A stretch of DNA of 64,000 nucleotides, from positions 128,102 to 192,101 of the forward strand of contig JAXGYV010000003.1 of assembly GCA_040772045.1 (NCBI GenBank), given 5' to 3'. This DNA is from JAXGYV01 sp040772045 (GTDB taxonomy: Bacteria; Actinomycetota; Thermoleophilia; UBA2241). The notes beneath the pieces are model-generated. The model did not search any database. It worked only from the letters and a program-made list of their open reading frames with translations, and was not told where the DNA came from. The first letter of the stretch is position 1, and the number at the start of each line of letters is the position of its first letter. A program made the translations under genes and the position numbers. Below, piece by piece: positions 29,446 to 38,423 of this stretch.

Positions 29446-30621
29446 TCAACCGGACGGGTGTTCACCCGCGCCGGACAGCACCTGCAGCCCTGCCTCGAGG
29501 CCGGGCCCTATGTCCACCGACGCCCCCAAGTCCGCCAGCGTGCGTCCGAGAGCCGCCAGTCCGACTACGGGAAACAGGGAGCGGGCCGTCTCGCCCATGT
29601 GGCCAATGCGCACCAGATTGCCCGCGCCGTGCCCTCCCGAGAGCGCTACGCCGTACCACCGCATCGCGTGTTCTCGCACTGCCGAATCAGAGAGGCCCTC
29701 CGGCAGCCTGACGGCAGTGACGCAAGGAGACATGATCTCGTCTCTCTTCGGCCACAAGTCGAGTCCCATCGCCCGTACCCCTTGGCGGCACGTCCGAGCG
29801 GCGAGGGCATGGCGCGCGAACACGGCCTGGCGACCTTCCGCTAGGAAAGCGTCGCACGCGGCCTCGACGGCGCGTACTTCGACCACCGAGGGTGTGAACG
29901 GAAAACGGCCTTCACCGAGCCAGCGTTCCTTCCAGTCCACCAGGGACAGGTACGATCCACGTGGCGCAGTGGGATTCCGCGCGATGACGGCCCATGCGTC
30001 GGCGCTCACGGTGATCAGCGTGATGCCCGGAGGTCCCGCGAGGCACTTCTGCGCGCCGGCGACGCAGATATCCAGATCCCATTGGTCCGCTTCGAACGGC
30101 ATGCCGCCCACGGCGGAGACGCAATCCACGAGCGTGATGGCCCCATGCTCCTTGGCGATGCGCGCGATCTCCGCCACCGGATTGAGCGTCCCCGACGGAG
30201 TCTCCGAGTACACCACCGTGACCAGCTCGATCTCCGGGTGTGCACGGAAGGAACGCTCCACATCGGCCGGGTCGATCGCGTCGTCGTAGCCCACAACGAC
30301 TTCGTGAACCACGCCCTGCGAGGTGCGGAGCCAAGCGCCCATCCCCTCGCCGAACACGCCCGAGACCAGGTTGAGGCAGTGCATACCAGGCCGCACGACA
30401 GCTCGCCACGCCGCCTCCAGGCCGAGAACGGCCTCGCCATGCATGAGCAGAGCGTCGGCTCGCTCCGCAGCCATGACCACTCCGACCTTGCGCTCAGTAC
30501 GCCGATACTGTTCAACGAAGGCGGGATCGTAGTGGTAGCACATGGGCGCGCCCATGGCCGCGAGCACCGGCGCGCCAATAGCAGTGGGCCCGGCGCTCAA
30601 TGTGAAGTCTGCGTTGCGCAT
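29446..30621 (-). CDS. class V aminotransferase (alanine/serine/ureidoglycine-glyoxylate type)
   Basis: 391 residues from ATG 30621 (MRNADFTLSAGPT), which has GGGAGG eight bases upstream. PLP fold type I: VVYSETPSGTLNPVAEIA, LVDCVSAVGGMPFEADQWDLDICVAGAQKCLAGPPGI (Lys in AGAQKC as Schiff base), and FTPSVVEVRA near the substrate arginine region. The family includes alanine-glyoxylate, serine-pyruvate and (S)-ureidoglycine-glyoxylate aminotransferases; the nucleoside transporter next door makes the purine-linked choice attractive but unproven. Follows the second permease by 40 bases. Confidence 0.88.
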   Translation of the reverse strand: MRNADFTLSAGPTAIGAPVLAAMGAPMCYHYDPAFVEQYRRTERKVGVVMAAERADALLMHGEAVLGLEAAWRAVVRPGMHCLNLVSGVFGEGMGAWLRTSQGVVHEVVVGYDDAIDPADVERSFRAHPEIELVTVVYSETPSGTLNPVAEIARIAKEHGAITLVDCVSAVGGMPFEADQWDLDICVAGAQKCLAGPPGITLITVSADAWAVIARNPTAPRGSYLSLVDWKERWLGEGRFPFTPSVVEVRAVEAACDAFLAEGRQAVFARHALAARTCRQGVRAMGLDLWPKRDEIMSPCVTAVRLPEGLSDSAVREHAMRWYGVALSGGHGAGNLVRIGHMGETARSLFPVVGLAALGRTLADLGASVDIGPGLEAGLQVLSGAGEHPSG

Positions 30622-30661
30622 CGGCTCATCCTCCCTGCTCGAGACGGTCCCCTTCATCGTC

Positions 30662-31606
30662 TCATACCTGGCTTTGCCCGCCACGCACAAATGGTGTGGC
30701 CAGGGCCGCCGGCAGGATCGCTCGCCGCGCGAACACGATGAGGGCGAGGATCACTACGATGAAGGGTAGCATTTGGACCACGTCGGTCGGCAGACCAATG
30801 CCGGCCAGCTGCAGCGCGGTGGAGAACGACATCGAGATGCCGAAGAGGAAGGCGCCGAGCACAACCCACGTCGGCCTGCCTCGCCCAAGCATGGCAATAA
30901 CGATGGCGATGAAGCCGCCACCTTGCGTCATGAAGGGGACGAACACACCGGCGCTGACGATCGACAGATAGCCGCCGCCCAGGCCCGCGAGCAGCCCCGT
31001 GCAGAGCACGGCACAGGTTCGCACGCGGGCCACATTGACTCCGGCGGCATCGAGCGCCGCGGGCCTCGATCCGGCAGCGCGAGCGTAGAGGCCCCACCGT
31101 GTTCTCCACAGCACGACGCTGACCAGTACCGCCAGCAGCAGCGTCAGATAGACGATAGCTGGCTGGCTGAACAAGCTGGGACCAAGCACGGGGAGGCGAT
31201 CGAGCAGCGGCAGAGACACCTCGTGGACTTTGCTGAGGCGTTCGTACGTCTCGCCGTACTGCACCGCGTGCAGGAGGCTGGTGAGCCCCTCCATGCTGAG
31301 CAAGACTCCGATACCCACGACGATCTGGTTCTGACCCATGTACACGCAGAGCAAGGCCACCAGAGAGCTGAGCACCAGACCGGTCGCCGCGGCCGCCAGG
31401 AAACCCAGCCAACTCGAGCCAGATACTTCGGCCGCCACGAAACCCGCGTACGCACCCAGCAGCATCATGCCCTCGAGCCCGATGTTCAGAACGCCGGCTT
31501 GTTCGGAGATCGTCTCGCCGAGCGCGGCCAGGAGCAACGGCATACCGGCCAGCACGCCCCCAGCGACCAGAGCGGCCAGGAGATCGACTGTGAAGATGCT
31601 GTGCAT
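30662..31606 (-). CDS. nucleoside-type ABC transporter permease (NupQ/YufQ-like)
   Basis: 314 residues from ATG 31606 with GGAGG upstream (MHSIFTVDLLAAL); the longer frame is read-through of the other permease in another phase. Branched-chain/BMP-type permease: LAALGETISEQAGVLNIGLEGMMLLGAYAGF, the EAA-like AAGSRPAALDAAGVNVARVR, and GGGYLSIVSAGVFVPFMTQGGGFIAIVIAMLGRGRPTWV. About nine to ten helices. One base separates it from the preceding permease stop. Confidence 0.93.
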   Translation of the reverse strand: MHSIFTVDLLAALVAGGVLAGMPLLLAALGETISEQAGVLNIGLEGMMLLGAYAGFVAAEVSGSSWLGFLAAAATGLVLSSLVALLCVYMGQNQIVVGIGVLLSMEGLTSLLHAVQYGETYERLSKVHEVSLPLLDRLPVLGPSLFSQPAIVYLTLLLAVLVSVVLWRTRWGLYARAAGSRPAALDAAGVNVARVRTCAVLCTGLLAGLGGGYLSIVSAGVFVPFMTQGGGFIAIVIAMLGRGRPTWVVLGAFLFGISMSFSTALQLAGIGLPTDVVQMLPFIVVILALIVFARRAILPAALATPFVRGGQSQV

Positions 31607-31607
31607 C

Positions 31608-32720
31608 CTAGCTCGCCTCCCCGGACGGAGGGAGGGCCAGCCCGGTACCGCTCGCCCGCCGGCGACTCCGCAGCCAGCGGGTGAGGACCATGAACAGCAG
31701 GACGAGGCCGATGAGCAGCAGCAGGAAGTCGCTGGGCAGCCGAGTCTGGAGCGCCGCCGCATGTCCGCCGATTGAGACCACCGCGAAGAAGAACACCAGC
31801 GGGATAGTGGCGAGGACGTTCAACTCGGCCAGAAACACCAGGGCGAACAGCGTGATCCCAAAGGCGGGGTTCCAGTCGGCGCGCACGTACCCCCAGACGC
31901 CGAGTACCTCGACCGCGGCCGCGAGGCCGATGAGCCCTCCACTCAGCGCGAAGGCGGTCATAATGTCGCGTTTTACCGGCAGGCCCGCGTGCAACGCCGC
32001 TCTGCGGTTCACACCGAGCACTCTCAGCCGCAGCCCGTAAGCTGTTCGCGTTTGCATCAGGTGAACGAGGAGCAGCACGACCACCGCCACGACGATCCCG
32101 ACGTGAATGCGCGTTCCCGGCAGATAGGGAAGGCGATCCACCCATGCGACCACGTCCGTCTGGGGCACCGTCGTCTTCTCGCTGAGAAACGGCCCCTTAA
32201 TGAGCACGTTGGCCAGATTGATCCCGATCATCGCCATCATCAGCGAGGTGATGATCTCGTTCATCCCATACCAGGCCTTCAAGAACGCGGGCACGAGCGT
32301 CCACGCGGCTCCGGCAAGACAGCCAATGCCGCAGAGAACGACCCACGCCGCCCATACGGGCAGACTCGCGACCAGGGGAGGTCCGAGACCCCCCACCAGG
32401 GCGGCGGCCATGAGGAACTGCCCGTCGCCGCCGATGTTCCAGAGCCCCGCCTGGAAGGCGACGATGAACCCGGTTCCCATCAGCAACAGCGGTGCCATGC
32501 GAATGATGGTCTGCTCGAGCCCCACCGCGGTAGTCAGGCCGTTCCTCAGAATAGCTCCGCCGAAGGCGACCGGATCGCGGCCTAGGGCCAGCAGCAGCAC
32601 CGCCCCGGCCGCGACGGCCATGGCCACCGGGAGGGCGGCCCGCCCCACGACCGGCAAGAACCTCCCGGCCGTGTAAAAGCGGGGCCGCCTGCCACGCGAC
32701 AAGCCCGGGCGACCACTCAT
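31608..32720 (-). CDS. nucleoside-type ABC transporter permease (NupP/YufP-like)
   Basis: 370 residues from ATG 32720; a slightly longer frame starts at 32741 inside the ATPase gene. First permease of the BMP-type importer: MGTGFIVAFQAGLWNIGGDGQFLMAAALVG, WYGMNEIITSLMMAMIGINLANVL, and GVNRRAALHAGLPVKRDIMTAFALSGGLIGLAAAVEVLGV (coupling loop with ATPase). A basic N-terminus of 20-25 residues precedes the first helix. Coupled to the ATPase gene upstream. Confidence 0.93.
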   Translation of the reverse strand: MSGRPGLSRGRRPRFYTAGRFLPVVGRAALPVAMAVAAGAVLLLALGRDPVAFGGAILRNGLTTAVGLEQTIIRMAPLLLMGTGFIVAFQAGLWNIGGDGQFLMAAALVGGLGPPLVASLPVWAAWVVLCGIGCLAGAAWTLVPAFLKAWYGMNEIITSLMMAMIGINLANVLIKGPFLSEKTTVPQTDVVAWVDRLPYLPGTRIHVGIVVAVVVLLLVHLMQTRTAYGLRLRVLGVNRRAALHAGLPVKRDIMTAFALSGGLIGLAAAVEVLGVWGYVRADWNPAFGITLFALVFLAELNVLATIPLVFFFAVVSIGGHAAALQTRLPSDFLLLLIGLVLLFMVLTRWLRSRRRASGTGLALPPSGEAS

Positions 32721-32721
32721 C

Positions 32722-34284
32722 TCACGCACTTCGCGCCCCACCGACCATCAGCATCCCGACTTCCCGTCCAGCGCCCGGCCGGTTGGCGACCACGCCGGCC
32801 AGGCTCCCGCCGGCCAGTACAGCGATACGGTCGCAGAGTTGGAGCAGTTCCTCCAGATCTGTCGAGACCACGAGCGCGGCCGCACCGTTCTGCACGAGTT
32901 CGCGGATATGCGCGCGCACGGCCACGGTCGTCTTCACGTCTAGCCCGTGCGTCGGCTTGTTGAACACGACCACCGAAGGATTGAACGAGAGTTCCCGGGC
33001 CAGCAGCGTCTTCTGCATGGTGCCACCCGACAGCGTCTCGGCGGACGCGCGGATATCGACGTCGATGCCGAACGTGGACAGCAGCTGCCTGGCGTTGGCC
33101 TCGACATGGTCCTGCCTGACGAATCCGTATCGCCAGCACGGCGCCGTGCCGATCCGCTTCAGCAGCAAGTTCAGCGAGATTGGCAGCGGCCCAACCAGCC
33201 CCTCGCCCTCACGATCGTCTGTGACGTAGCGAAGCCCAAGACGCTGCCGTGCGCGAACGTCCAGGTGTACCAGCGAACGCCCACTCAGTCGGACATCGCC
33301 CGCCGTGATAGGCCGCTGCCCGGCAATGGCCTCAGCCAGCGGTCCCTGCCCGCTGCCATCGACGCCCGCCACTCCGACAACCTCACCAGCGTGCACGGTG
33401 AGGCTCAGCGGACGCCAGATCCCGACCTCGCCACGCTCTCCTGGCACTACCACGCGGTCGATTTCGAGCAGCGACGGACCGGTCGGAGGCGGCGCCTGGC
33501 CGCTCGGCGAAAGGGCCTCGCTCAGCTCGGGAAGCTGTGCCACGCTCGCGGCATCTTGGGGGAACATGAGCGCGACGATCTCCGTCTGAATCTCCTGGCG
33601 TGTCGCGCTGCGCAACCGCTCTGGACCAATCGTGTCCACCACTCGCCCGCGCCGCATGACCGACACGCGGTCCGCTACATCGATGGCCTCGTGGAGCTTG
33701 TGCGTAATGAAGACGATCGCCAGCCCTTGTCGCTTGAGCTCCACCAGCACACGCTCCAGATCGCGAATGCCCTGAGGCGAGAGCATGGAGGTCGGCTCGT
33801 CGAGGATGAGTACCTTGGGCTCGCGCCACAATGCCTTGATGATCTCGACCTGCTGCTGTTGTCCCAAGGCCAGCCGGCCGGCCTCGACATCGTGGTCGAT
33901 CTGAACGCCCAGTCGAGCCGACAGGTCGGCGAACATGCGCTCGGCCGTGCTGGTGCGGAGGCGTATGCCCCCCTCCGCACCGAGCATCAGGTTCTCGAGT
34001 ACCGTGAACGTCGGGACTAAGTTGCTGTGCTGCCGCACCATGCCGATGCCGAGATCGATGGCGTCGCGAGGGCACGTGAGACGCACCGGTCGTCCGCCGA
34101 GCAACACACTGCCTCTGTCCGGAACGTAGACGCCCGCCAGCACGTTCATGAGCGTCGACTTGCCGGCGCCGTTTTCCCCCAACAGACAGTGGACCTCGCC
34201 GCCGCGCAGGTTCAGATCGACAGCATCGACAGCCACCACGTCGCGAAAGGTCTTGGTAACCCCCTGTAGCTCGACGAGCAGCAT
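32722..34284 (-). CDS. nucleoside-type ABC transporter ATP-binding protein (two ATPase domains)
   Basis: 520 residues. Domain 1 is complete: GENGAGKSTLMNVLAG, ALGQQQQVEIIKAL, VLILDEPTSMLSPQ. Domain 2 is degenerate: GVDGSGQGPLAEAIAG lacks the Walker A lysine and the Walker B region reads VVVFNKPTHGLDVKT, although LSGGTMQKTLLAREL is kept. This asymmetry is usual in the sugar/nucleoside (RbsA/YufO-like) families, so only one site probably hydrolyses ATP. Energises import of the ligand bound by the adjacent BMP lipoprotein. Confidence 0.95.
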   Translation of the reverse strand: MLLVELQGVTKTFRDVVAVDAVDLNLRGGEVHCLLGENGAGKSTLMNVLAGVYVPDRGSVLLGGRPVRLTCPRDAIDLGIGMVRQHSNLVPTFTVLENLMLGAEGGIRLRTSTAERMFADLSARLGVQIDHDVEAGRLALGQQQQVEIIKALWREPKVLILDEPTSMLSPQGIRDLERVLVELKRQGLAIVFITHKLHEAIDVADRVSVMRRGRVVDTIGPERLRSATRQEIQTEIVALMFPQDAASVAQLPELSEALSPSGQAPPPTGPSLLEIDRVVVPGERGEVGIWRPLSLTVHAGEVVGVAGVDGSGQGPLAEAIAGQRPITAGDVRLSGRSLVHLDVRARQRLGLRYVTDDREGEGLVGPLPISLNLLLKRIGTAPCWRYGFVRQDHVEANARQLLSTFGIDVDIRASAETLSGGTMQKTLLARELSFNPSVVVFNKPTHGLDVKTTVAVRAHIRELVQNGAAALVVSTDLEELLQLCDRIAVLAGGSLAGVVANRPGAGREVGMLMVGGARSA

Positions 34285-34341
34285 GGTGTTACGGAGAACC
34301 GACCCGGACCGACCCGCGACCGCGGGAGTCGCTGCGATCCA

Positions 34342-35415
34342 TCACTCGTCCCGATTCAGGAAGTCCTTTACCTCGGCGCCGGTGGCTGTAAGCGGTACGT
34401 CGATATCTCCGGCCGCGATCCCCGCAGCCGCCTCCTCGACCGCCGCCCAAACGTCGCCTGGGATCCACTGCGTGCGCAGCAACCCGATCCCGTTCTCCGT
34501 ATTCAGCCAGTAGGTCTCGCTCCCGAATGCCCCCTGCTCAACCTGCTTGATCGCCAGCGTCGCCAGAGAGGAGAGATCCCACACCACCGACGAGAGGTAG
34601 ATGCCGCGCTCGTCCAGAGAACTCTTGTCGCCGATCACGTCGATGAACCAGACCTTTTCGGCGCCGGCCGGGGGCCGCGACGTCTCGCACGCTTGCATCA
34701 TGCCGAACGAGGAGCCGTCGCCCATGCCGAACACGACGTCGGCCCCTCCGGCGATAGCGCTCTGCGTAACCCGCTTGCCGCCGGCTGCGTCAGCGTACCC
34801 GGCCTGGCCGATCTGCGCATACAGGATATGGATATCGGGCAGGGTCGCGCGTGCTCCGGCGATGAACCCACCCGACATCTTGGTCCAGTTCTCGTCTTCG
34901 GCAGACACCACGATGGCCACCGTACCGGTCCGCGTCATGCGGGCGGCCAGCACGCCGGCGAGGTATGAGCCCTTATGGGCCTCCGTCTCGAAATCGACCA
35001 CGCATCCCGGCACATTGGCGGTATCGCCGCCAGCCCCGACGATCACCACGGGGATGCCACGCTGCTGAGCGACCTCCGCCGCCACGGTGTTATAGCCGCT
35101 GGCCCAGGCGAAGATGAGCTGTGGTTTAGATGCCGCCAGCTGGTTTAAGATCGACGTGATGTCGCCGTAGCCGGCACCATCCTGGACAATAACCTCCGCG
35201 CCAGCGGCCTTGGCCGCCGCTCGAACTCCCTCTACCCCCTGCTCGTTCCATCCATAGTCATTAGCTTTCTCCGGAGTAACGATAGCCACCGTGCCGACCT
35301 TGTTGGCCGTAGGGCTCGGTGAGATGTGTTCGTCGCCTCTGCCGCACGCCATACCACCCAGCAGCAGTCCGGTGACCACTAGACACGCCGCGAGATACCT
35401 CCACAACCGTCTCAC
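34342..35415 (-). CDS. BMP-family nucleoside-binding lipoprotein
   Basis: 357 residues, GTG start at 35415 with AAAGGGAG upstream. A lipoprotein signal (LLLGGMACG, cysteine near residue 24) is followed by a BMP/PnrA-type binding domain: VAIVTPEKANDYGWNEQGVEGV, GYGDITSILNQLAASKPQLIFAWASG, GVLAARMTRTGTVAIV, GADVVFGMGDGSSFGMMQA. Members bind purine nucleosides or riboflavin-like ligands. It starts the ABC operon that divides the menaquinone cluster. Confidence 0.95.
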   Translation of the reverse strand: MRRLWRYLAACLVVTGLLLGGMACGRGDEHISPSPTANKVGTVAIVTPEKANDYGWNEQGVEGVRAAAKAAGAEVIVQDGAGYGDITSILNQLAASKPQLIFAWASGYNTVAAEVAQQRGIPVVIVGAGGDTANVPGCVVDFETEAHKGSYLAGVLAARMTRTGTVAIVVSAEDENWTKMSGGFIAGARATLPDIHILYAQIGQAGYADAAGGKRVTQSAIAGGADVVFGMGDGSSFGMMQACETSRPPAGAEKVWFIDVIGDKSSLDERGIYLSSVVWDLSSLATLAIKQVEQGAFGSETYWLNTENGIGLLRTQWIPGDVWAAVEEAAAGIAAGDIDVPLTATGAEVKDFLNRDE

Positions 35416-35513
35416 TGTACTCGACTCCCTTTCTGCAATTGCGGCATCCCCTCATGCCATAGTGCTTGGCGCCACCCGCCGATGCAAGCGGGCGGCAAGA
35501 CCAGCGTCCGATT

Positions 35514-36413
35514 TTACGCGACGAGTACCTCGGCCAGTACTACGGCACCATACAGCACGCTCACCGCCCCGTTGATGCTCATGAAGCGCATGCCGACACG
35601 CCGCAGGCCGCGGTGGGCGATATCGACGTGCGGCCACAAGAGGAGGGCGGCCACGGGAACACAGCCGACTGTGTAGAGCCAGCTGAGGTCCAGCAAGCCC
35701 CCTACGAGCAGCAAGAGCGCCGCCGCGCCAAGATGCGAGGCGGCGGCGATGGCCAGCGCCGTGCGTTCGCCCACCGCCGCCGGGATCGACTTGACCCCCT
35801 CGCGCCGATCGAAGTCCACGTCGAAGATCGCGTAGATGACGTCGAACCCGCCCACCCACAGCCCGACAGCCAAGAACAGGAGCACCGGCGCCCAGTCGAC
35901 GCCGCCCGTGACAGCTACCCACGCCGCGGCTGGCGCCAGGCCATCGGTGAGGCCGAGGATGTAGTGGCAGAGAGACGTAAAGCGCTTCGTGTACGGATAG
36001 AGCACGAACGCGACCACGGGGATCGGCCACAGGTAACGGCAGGGCTGGCTGAGCTGGAACGCCGCCACGACGAGGACGGCGAGCGAGGCAGCGCTGAAGA
36101 GCAGGACCTCGCCGCGACGCAGCAGGCCGGCGGGGATCTCTCTGCTGGCCGTACGCGGGTTGCGGGCGTCGAGGTCGGCGTCGATGAGCCTGTTCAGGGC
36201 CATGGCGCCGCTGCGCGCGGCGACCATGGCCACGGTGATCCACAGCAACGCCTGCCACGACGGGACCCGCCGTTCGGCCAGCAGAGCACCCACGTAGGCG
36301 AACGGGAGCGCGTACACGCTGTGCTCCACCTTGATGAGCCGCGCGAAAAGTTTGAGTCGACCGCTGGCATCTTTCTCCAGCGTCGCGGACGACACGGATG
36401 ACGGGTCGCTCAC
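35514..36413 (-). CDS. UbiA-family prenyltransferase (MqnP/MenA-like role)
   Basis: 299 residues, GTG start at 36413 overlapping the ubiD stop by four bases. Eight to nine membrane helices. The two aspartate motifs are NRLIDADLDARNPRTASREIP and YAIFDVDFDRREGVKSIPAAVG. It attaches the polyprenyl chain to the ring, in the futalosine pathway to 1,4-dihydroxy-6-naphthoate or its product. Family and position fit MqnP; I leave the symbol out because substrate order is not visible from sequence. Confidence 0.93.
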   Translation of the reverse strand: MSDPSSVSSATLEKDASGRLKLFARLIKVEHSVYALPFAYVGALLAERRVPSWQALLWITVAMVAARSGAMALNRLIDADLDARNPRTASREIPAGLLRRGEVLLFSAASLAVLVVAAFQLSQPCRYLWPIPVVAFVLYPYTKRFTSLCHYILGLTDGLAPAAAWVAVTGGVDWAPVLLFLAVGLWVGGFDVIYAIFDVDFDRREGVKSIPAAVGERTALAIAAASHLGAAALLLLVGGLLDLSWLYTVGCVPVAALLLWPHVDIAHRGLRRVGMRFMSINGAVSVLYGAVVLAEVLVA

Positions 36414-37834
36414 GTGAGCGGCAGGCCGAACTCGTGCCAGCGGGCCGTAACGCGCGCCACCACTTCGGGATCCATGGCGATCTCATCCGGCCACTCGCGC
36501 CCGTGCCCCTCCTCGGGCCAGGTCCGAGTGGCGTCGATCCCCATCTTGGCACCGAACCGGGGGAGCGGGCTGGCGTGATCGAGCACGTCGAGAGGCCCGG
36601 GGACGACCACGCAGTCGCGCGCGGGGTCAACGTTGTTGAACACGCGCCAGGCAACCTCGCGCGGATCGTGCACGTCGACGTGCTCGTCCACAATCACGAC
36701 GAACTTCGTGAACATCATCTGACCCATTCCCCACACGGCATGGATGACCTTTTGGGCGTGGCCGGGAAACGCCTTGCGTATGCTCAAGATGGCGCAGTCG
36801 TGGAACACGCCTTCCACCGGCAGTTCCATATCGACGACCTCTGGCAGCGTGAGCCGGAGGAGCGGGAGGAACAGCCGCTCTGTTGCTTTGCCCAGGAAGC
36901 AATCCTCCATCGGCGGCTTGCCAACGATGGTAGCCGGGTAGATGGCATCTCGACGATGGCTCATCGCCGTTACGTGGAACACGGGGTAGCGGTCGGCCAG
37001 AGAGTAGTAGCCCGTATGATCGCCGAATGGCCCTTCAAGGCGCTCCTCTCCGTGTTCCACATACCCTTCGAGCACGATCTCGGCATCGGCCGGTACCTCG
37101 AGGTTCACCGTCGAGCAGGAGCATACCTCCACCGCCTCGCCACGCAGGAAGCCGGCGAACATGAGCTCGTCGATCCCCGGCGGCAGCGGAGCGGTAGCCG
37201 CATACGTCACACACGGGTCGGTACCGAGTGCCACGGCGACCTCGAGGCGGCCCTTTGACTCACGGAAGTTAGCCGCCCCATCGTGATGTACGTGCCAGTG
37301 CATGCCGGTTGTCCGCTGATCGTAGACCTGCAAGCGGTACATGCCGGCGTTGGGACGGCCGCGTACATCGCGAGTGATAACCACGGGAAGCGTGATGAAT
37401 GGGCCGCCGTCGGCCGGCCAGGTCGTGAGGACGGGGAGGGCGCGCAGGTTGGGCGGATCCACGACGACCTCGCGGAAAGCGGCCTTCTTGACCACGCGCG
37501 GCACGAATGAGGCCAGCTCGCGCAGCTGCCCCAGGGCCCTCACCTTGCCTACGAGGCCCTGCGGTAACTGGAGATCGATGAGCTGCGCGATGCGCCCGGC
37601 GAGCTCCTCGAGCGGAGCACCCAAGGCGAGCTCCATACGGCGCAGCGTGCCGAATTGGTTCATGAGCACGGGGAAGCCGCTGTTCTTGGGCTTTTCGAAC
37701 AGCAGTGCGGGCCCGTGCGCTTTCACCGCGCGATCGGCGATCTCGGCCATCTCGAGGTACGGGTCAACCTCTGCCTTTACTACCGCCAACTCGCCTTCCC
37801 GGCGCAGCACCTCTATGTAGTTACGCAACGACAC
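36410..37834 (-). CDS. ubiD: UbiD-family decarboxylase (MqnL-like role)
   Basis: 474 residues. prFMN-dependent decarboxylase, here presumably acting on the menaquinone ring precursor. Key features: MYRLQVYDQRTTGMHWHVHHD (arginine and mobile segment), EERLEGPFGDHTGYYS (catalytic Glu motif), FHVTAMSHRRDAIYPATIVGKPPMED, and FVVIVDEHVDVHDPREVAWR. Together with the UbiX protein it forms a cofactor-enzyme pair. Overlaps the gene before it (37821) and the ubiA-type gene after it. Confidence 0.95.
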   Translation of the reverse strand: MSLRNYIEVLRREGELAVVKAEVDPYLEMAEIADRAVKAHGPALLFEKPKNSGFPVLMNQFGTLRRMELALGAPLEELAGRIAQLIDLQLPQGLVGKVRALGQLRELASFVPRVVKKAAFREVVVDPPNLRALPVLTTWPADGGPFITLPVVITRDVRGRPNAGMYRLQVYDQRTTGMHWHVHHDGAANFRESKGRLEVAVALGTDPCVTYAATAPLPPGIDELMFAGFLRGEAVEVCSCSTVNLEVPADAEIVLEGYVEHGEERLEGPFGDHTGYYSLADRYPVFHVTAMSHRRDAIYPATIVGKPPMEDCFLGKATERLFLPLLRLTLPEVVDMELPVEGVFHDCAILSIRKAFPGHAQKVIHAVWGMGQMMFTKFVVIVDEHVDVHDPREVAWRVFNNVDPARDCVVVPGPLDVLDHASPLPRFGAKMGIDATRTWPEEGHGREWPDEIAMDPEVVARVTARWHEFGLPLT

Positions 37835-38423
37835 CGCTTGGCCTCCAGTGCGCTCCCTGAGAATGAAGCTCGCGGACGGACGGCCCGAGCATCTCTGGCA
37901 GCTCGGCAGCTCGTTCGGCGGCTATGAGATCGGCGGCGACCGCGTGCGCACGAGCGCCGCACTCGCGGCAGGATACATCGTTGGACCCCACGGCCAGAGC
38001 CGTGATCTCCCACAAGGTGTCGTCCAGGTGGAACGGCAGGTGCTGCACCCGCAGGCACGAACACGCAGCCATGAGCCGCGCGAGCAGGCTCACGGCCTCG
38101 ATGTCGTCGGCTTGGGCAACCAGTCCCAAGCCACGGGCGTAGAAGTGGTCGCCGGCGAGCAGCCGTGTCTCGGCGGTGGCGCCCTGGAGCACGCGACTGC
38201 TCCGGTAGTGCAGGAGATAGCCCTCGTACACCAGCTCTACTGCCAGCGCGGCGTATGAGCGCGGCGCATCTCGCAGCAGTTCGGCGAAAGGCAACGGGAT
38301 AGCTTCAGACGATACCTCGCCGAAGGGAGCTGCCACCTGCCGCAGGTCCTCGAGCACGCGACCGGAGCACACCGTCTCCCCGCCCGCGGCCGAAAACGTA
38401 CCGTCAGGACGACGCGTGTTCAT
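37821..38423 (-). CDS. uncharacterised helical protein, HepS-like (polyprenyl synthase small subunit?)
   Basis: 200 residues. No catalytic motif recognised. The segment VYEGYLLHYRSSRVLQGATAETRLLAGDHFYARGLGLVAQADDIEAVSLLARLMAACS resembles the LAGDYxxxR...DI core of HepS-type regulatory subunits of heptaprenyl diphosphate synthases; aspartate-rich catalytic motifs are lacking. A second part has CRECGARAH, a possible metal or disulfide pair. It overlaps rex by 20 bases and ubiD by 14, so it belongs to the operon. Assignment is my inference from one motif and context. Confidence 0.45.
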   Translation of the reverse strand: MNTRRPDGTFSAAGGETVCSGRVLEDLRQVAAPFGEVSSEAIPLPFAELLRDAPRSYAALAVELVYEGYLLHYRSSRVLQGATAETRLLAGDHFYARGLGLVAQADDIEAVSLLARLMAACSCLRVQHLPFHLDDTLWEITALAVGSNDVSCRECGARAHAVAADLIAAERAAELPEMLGPSVRELHSQGAHWRPSGVVA

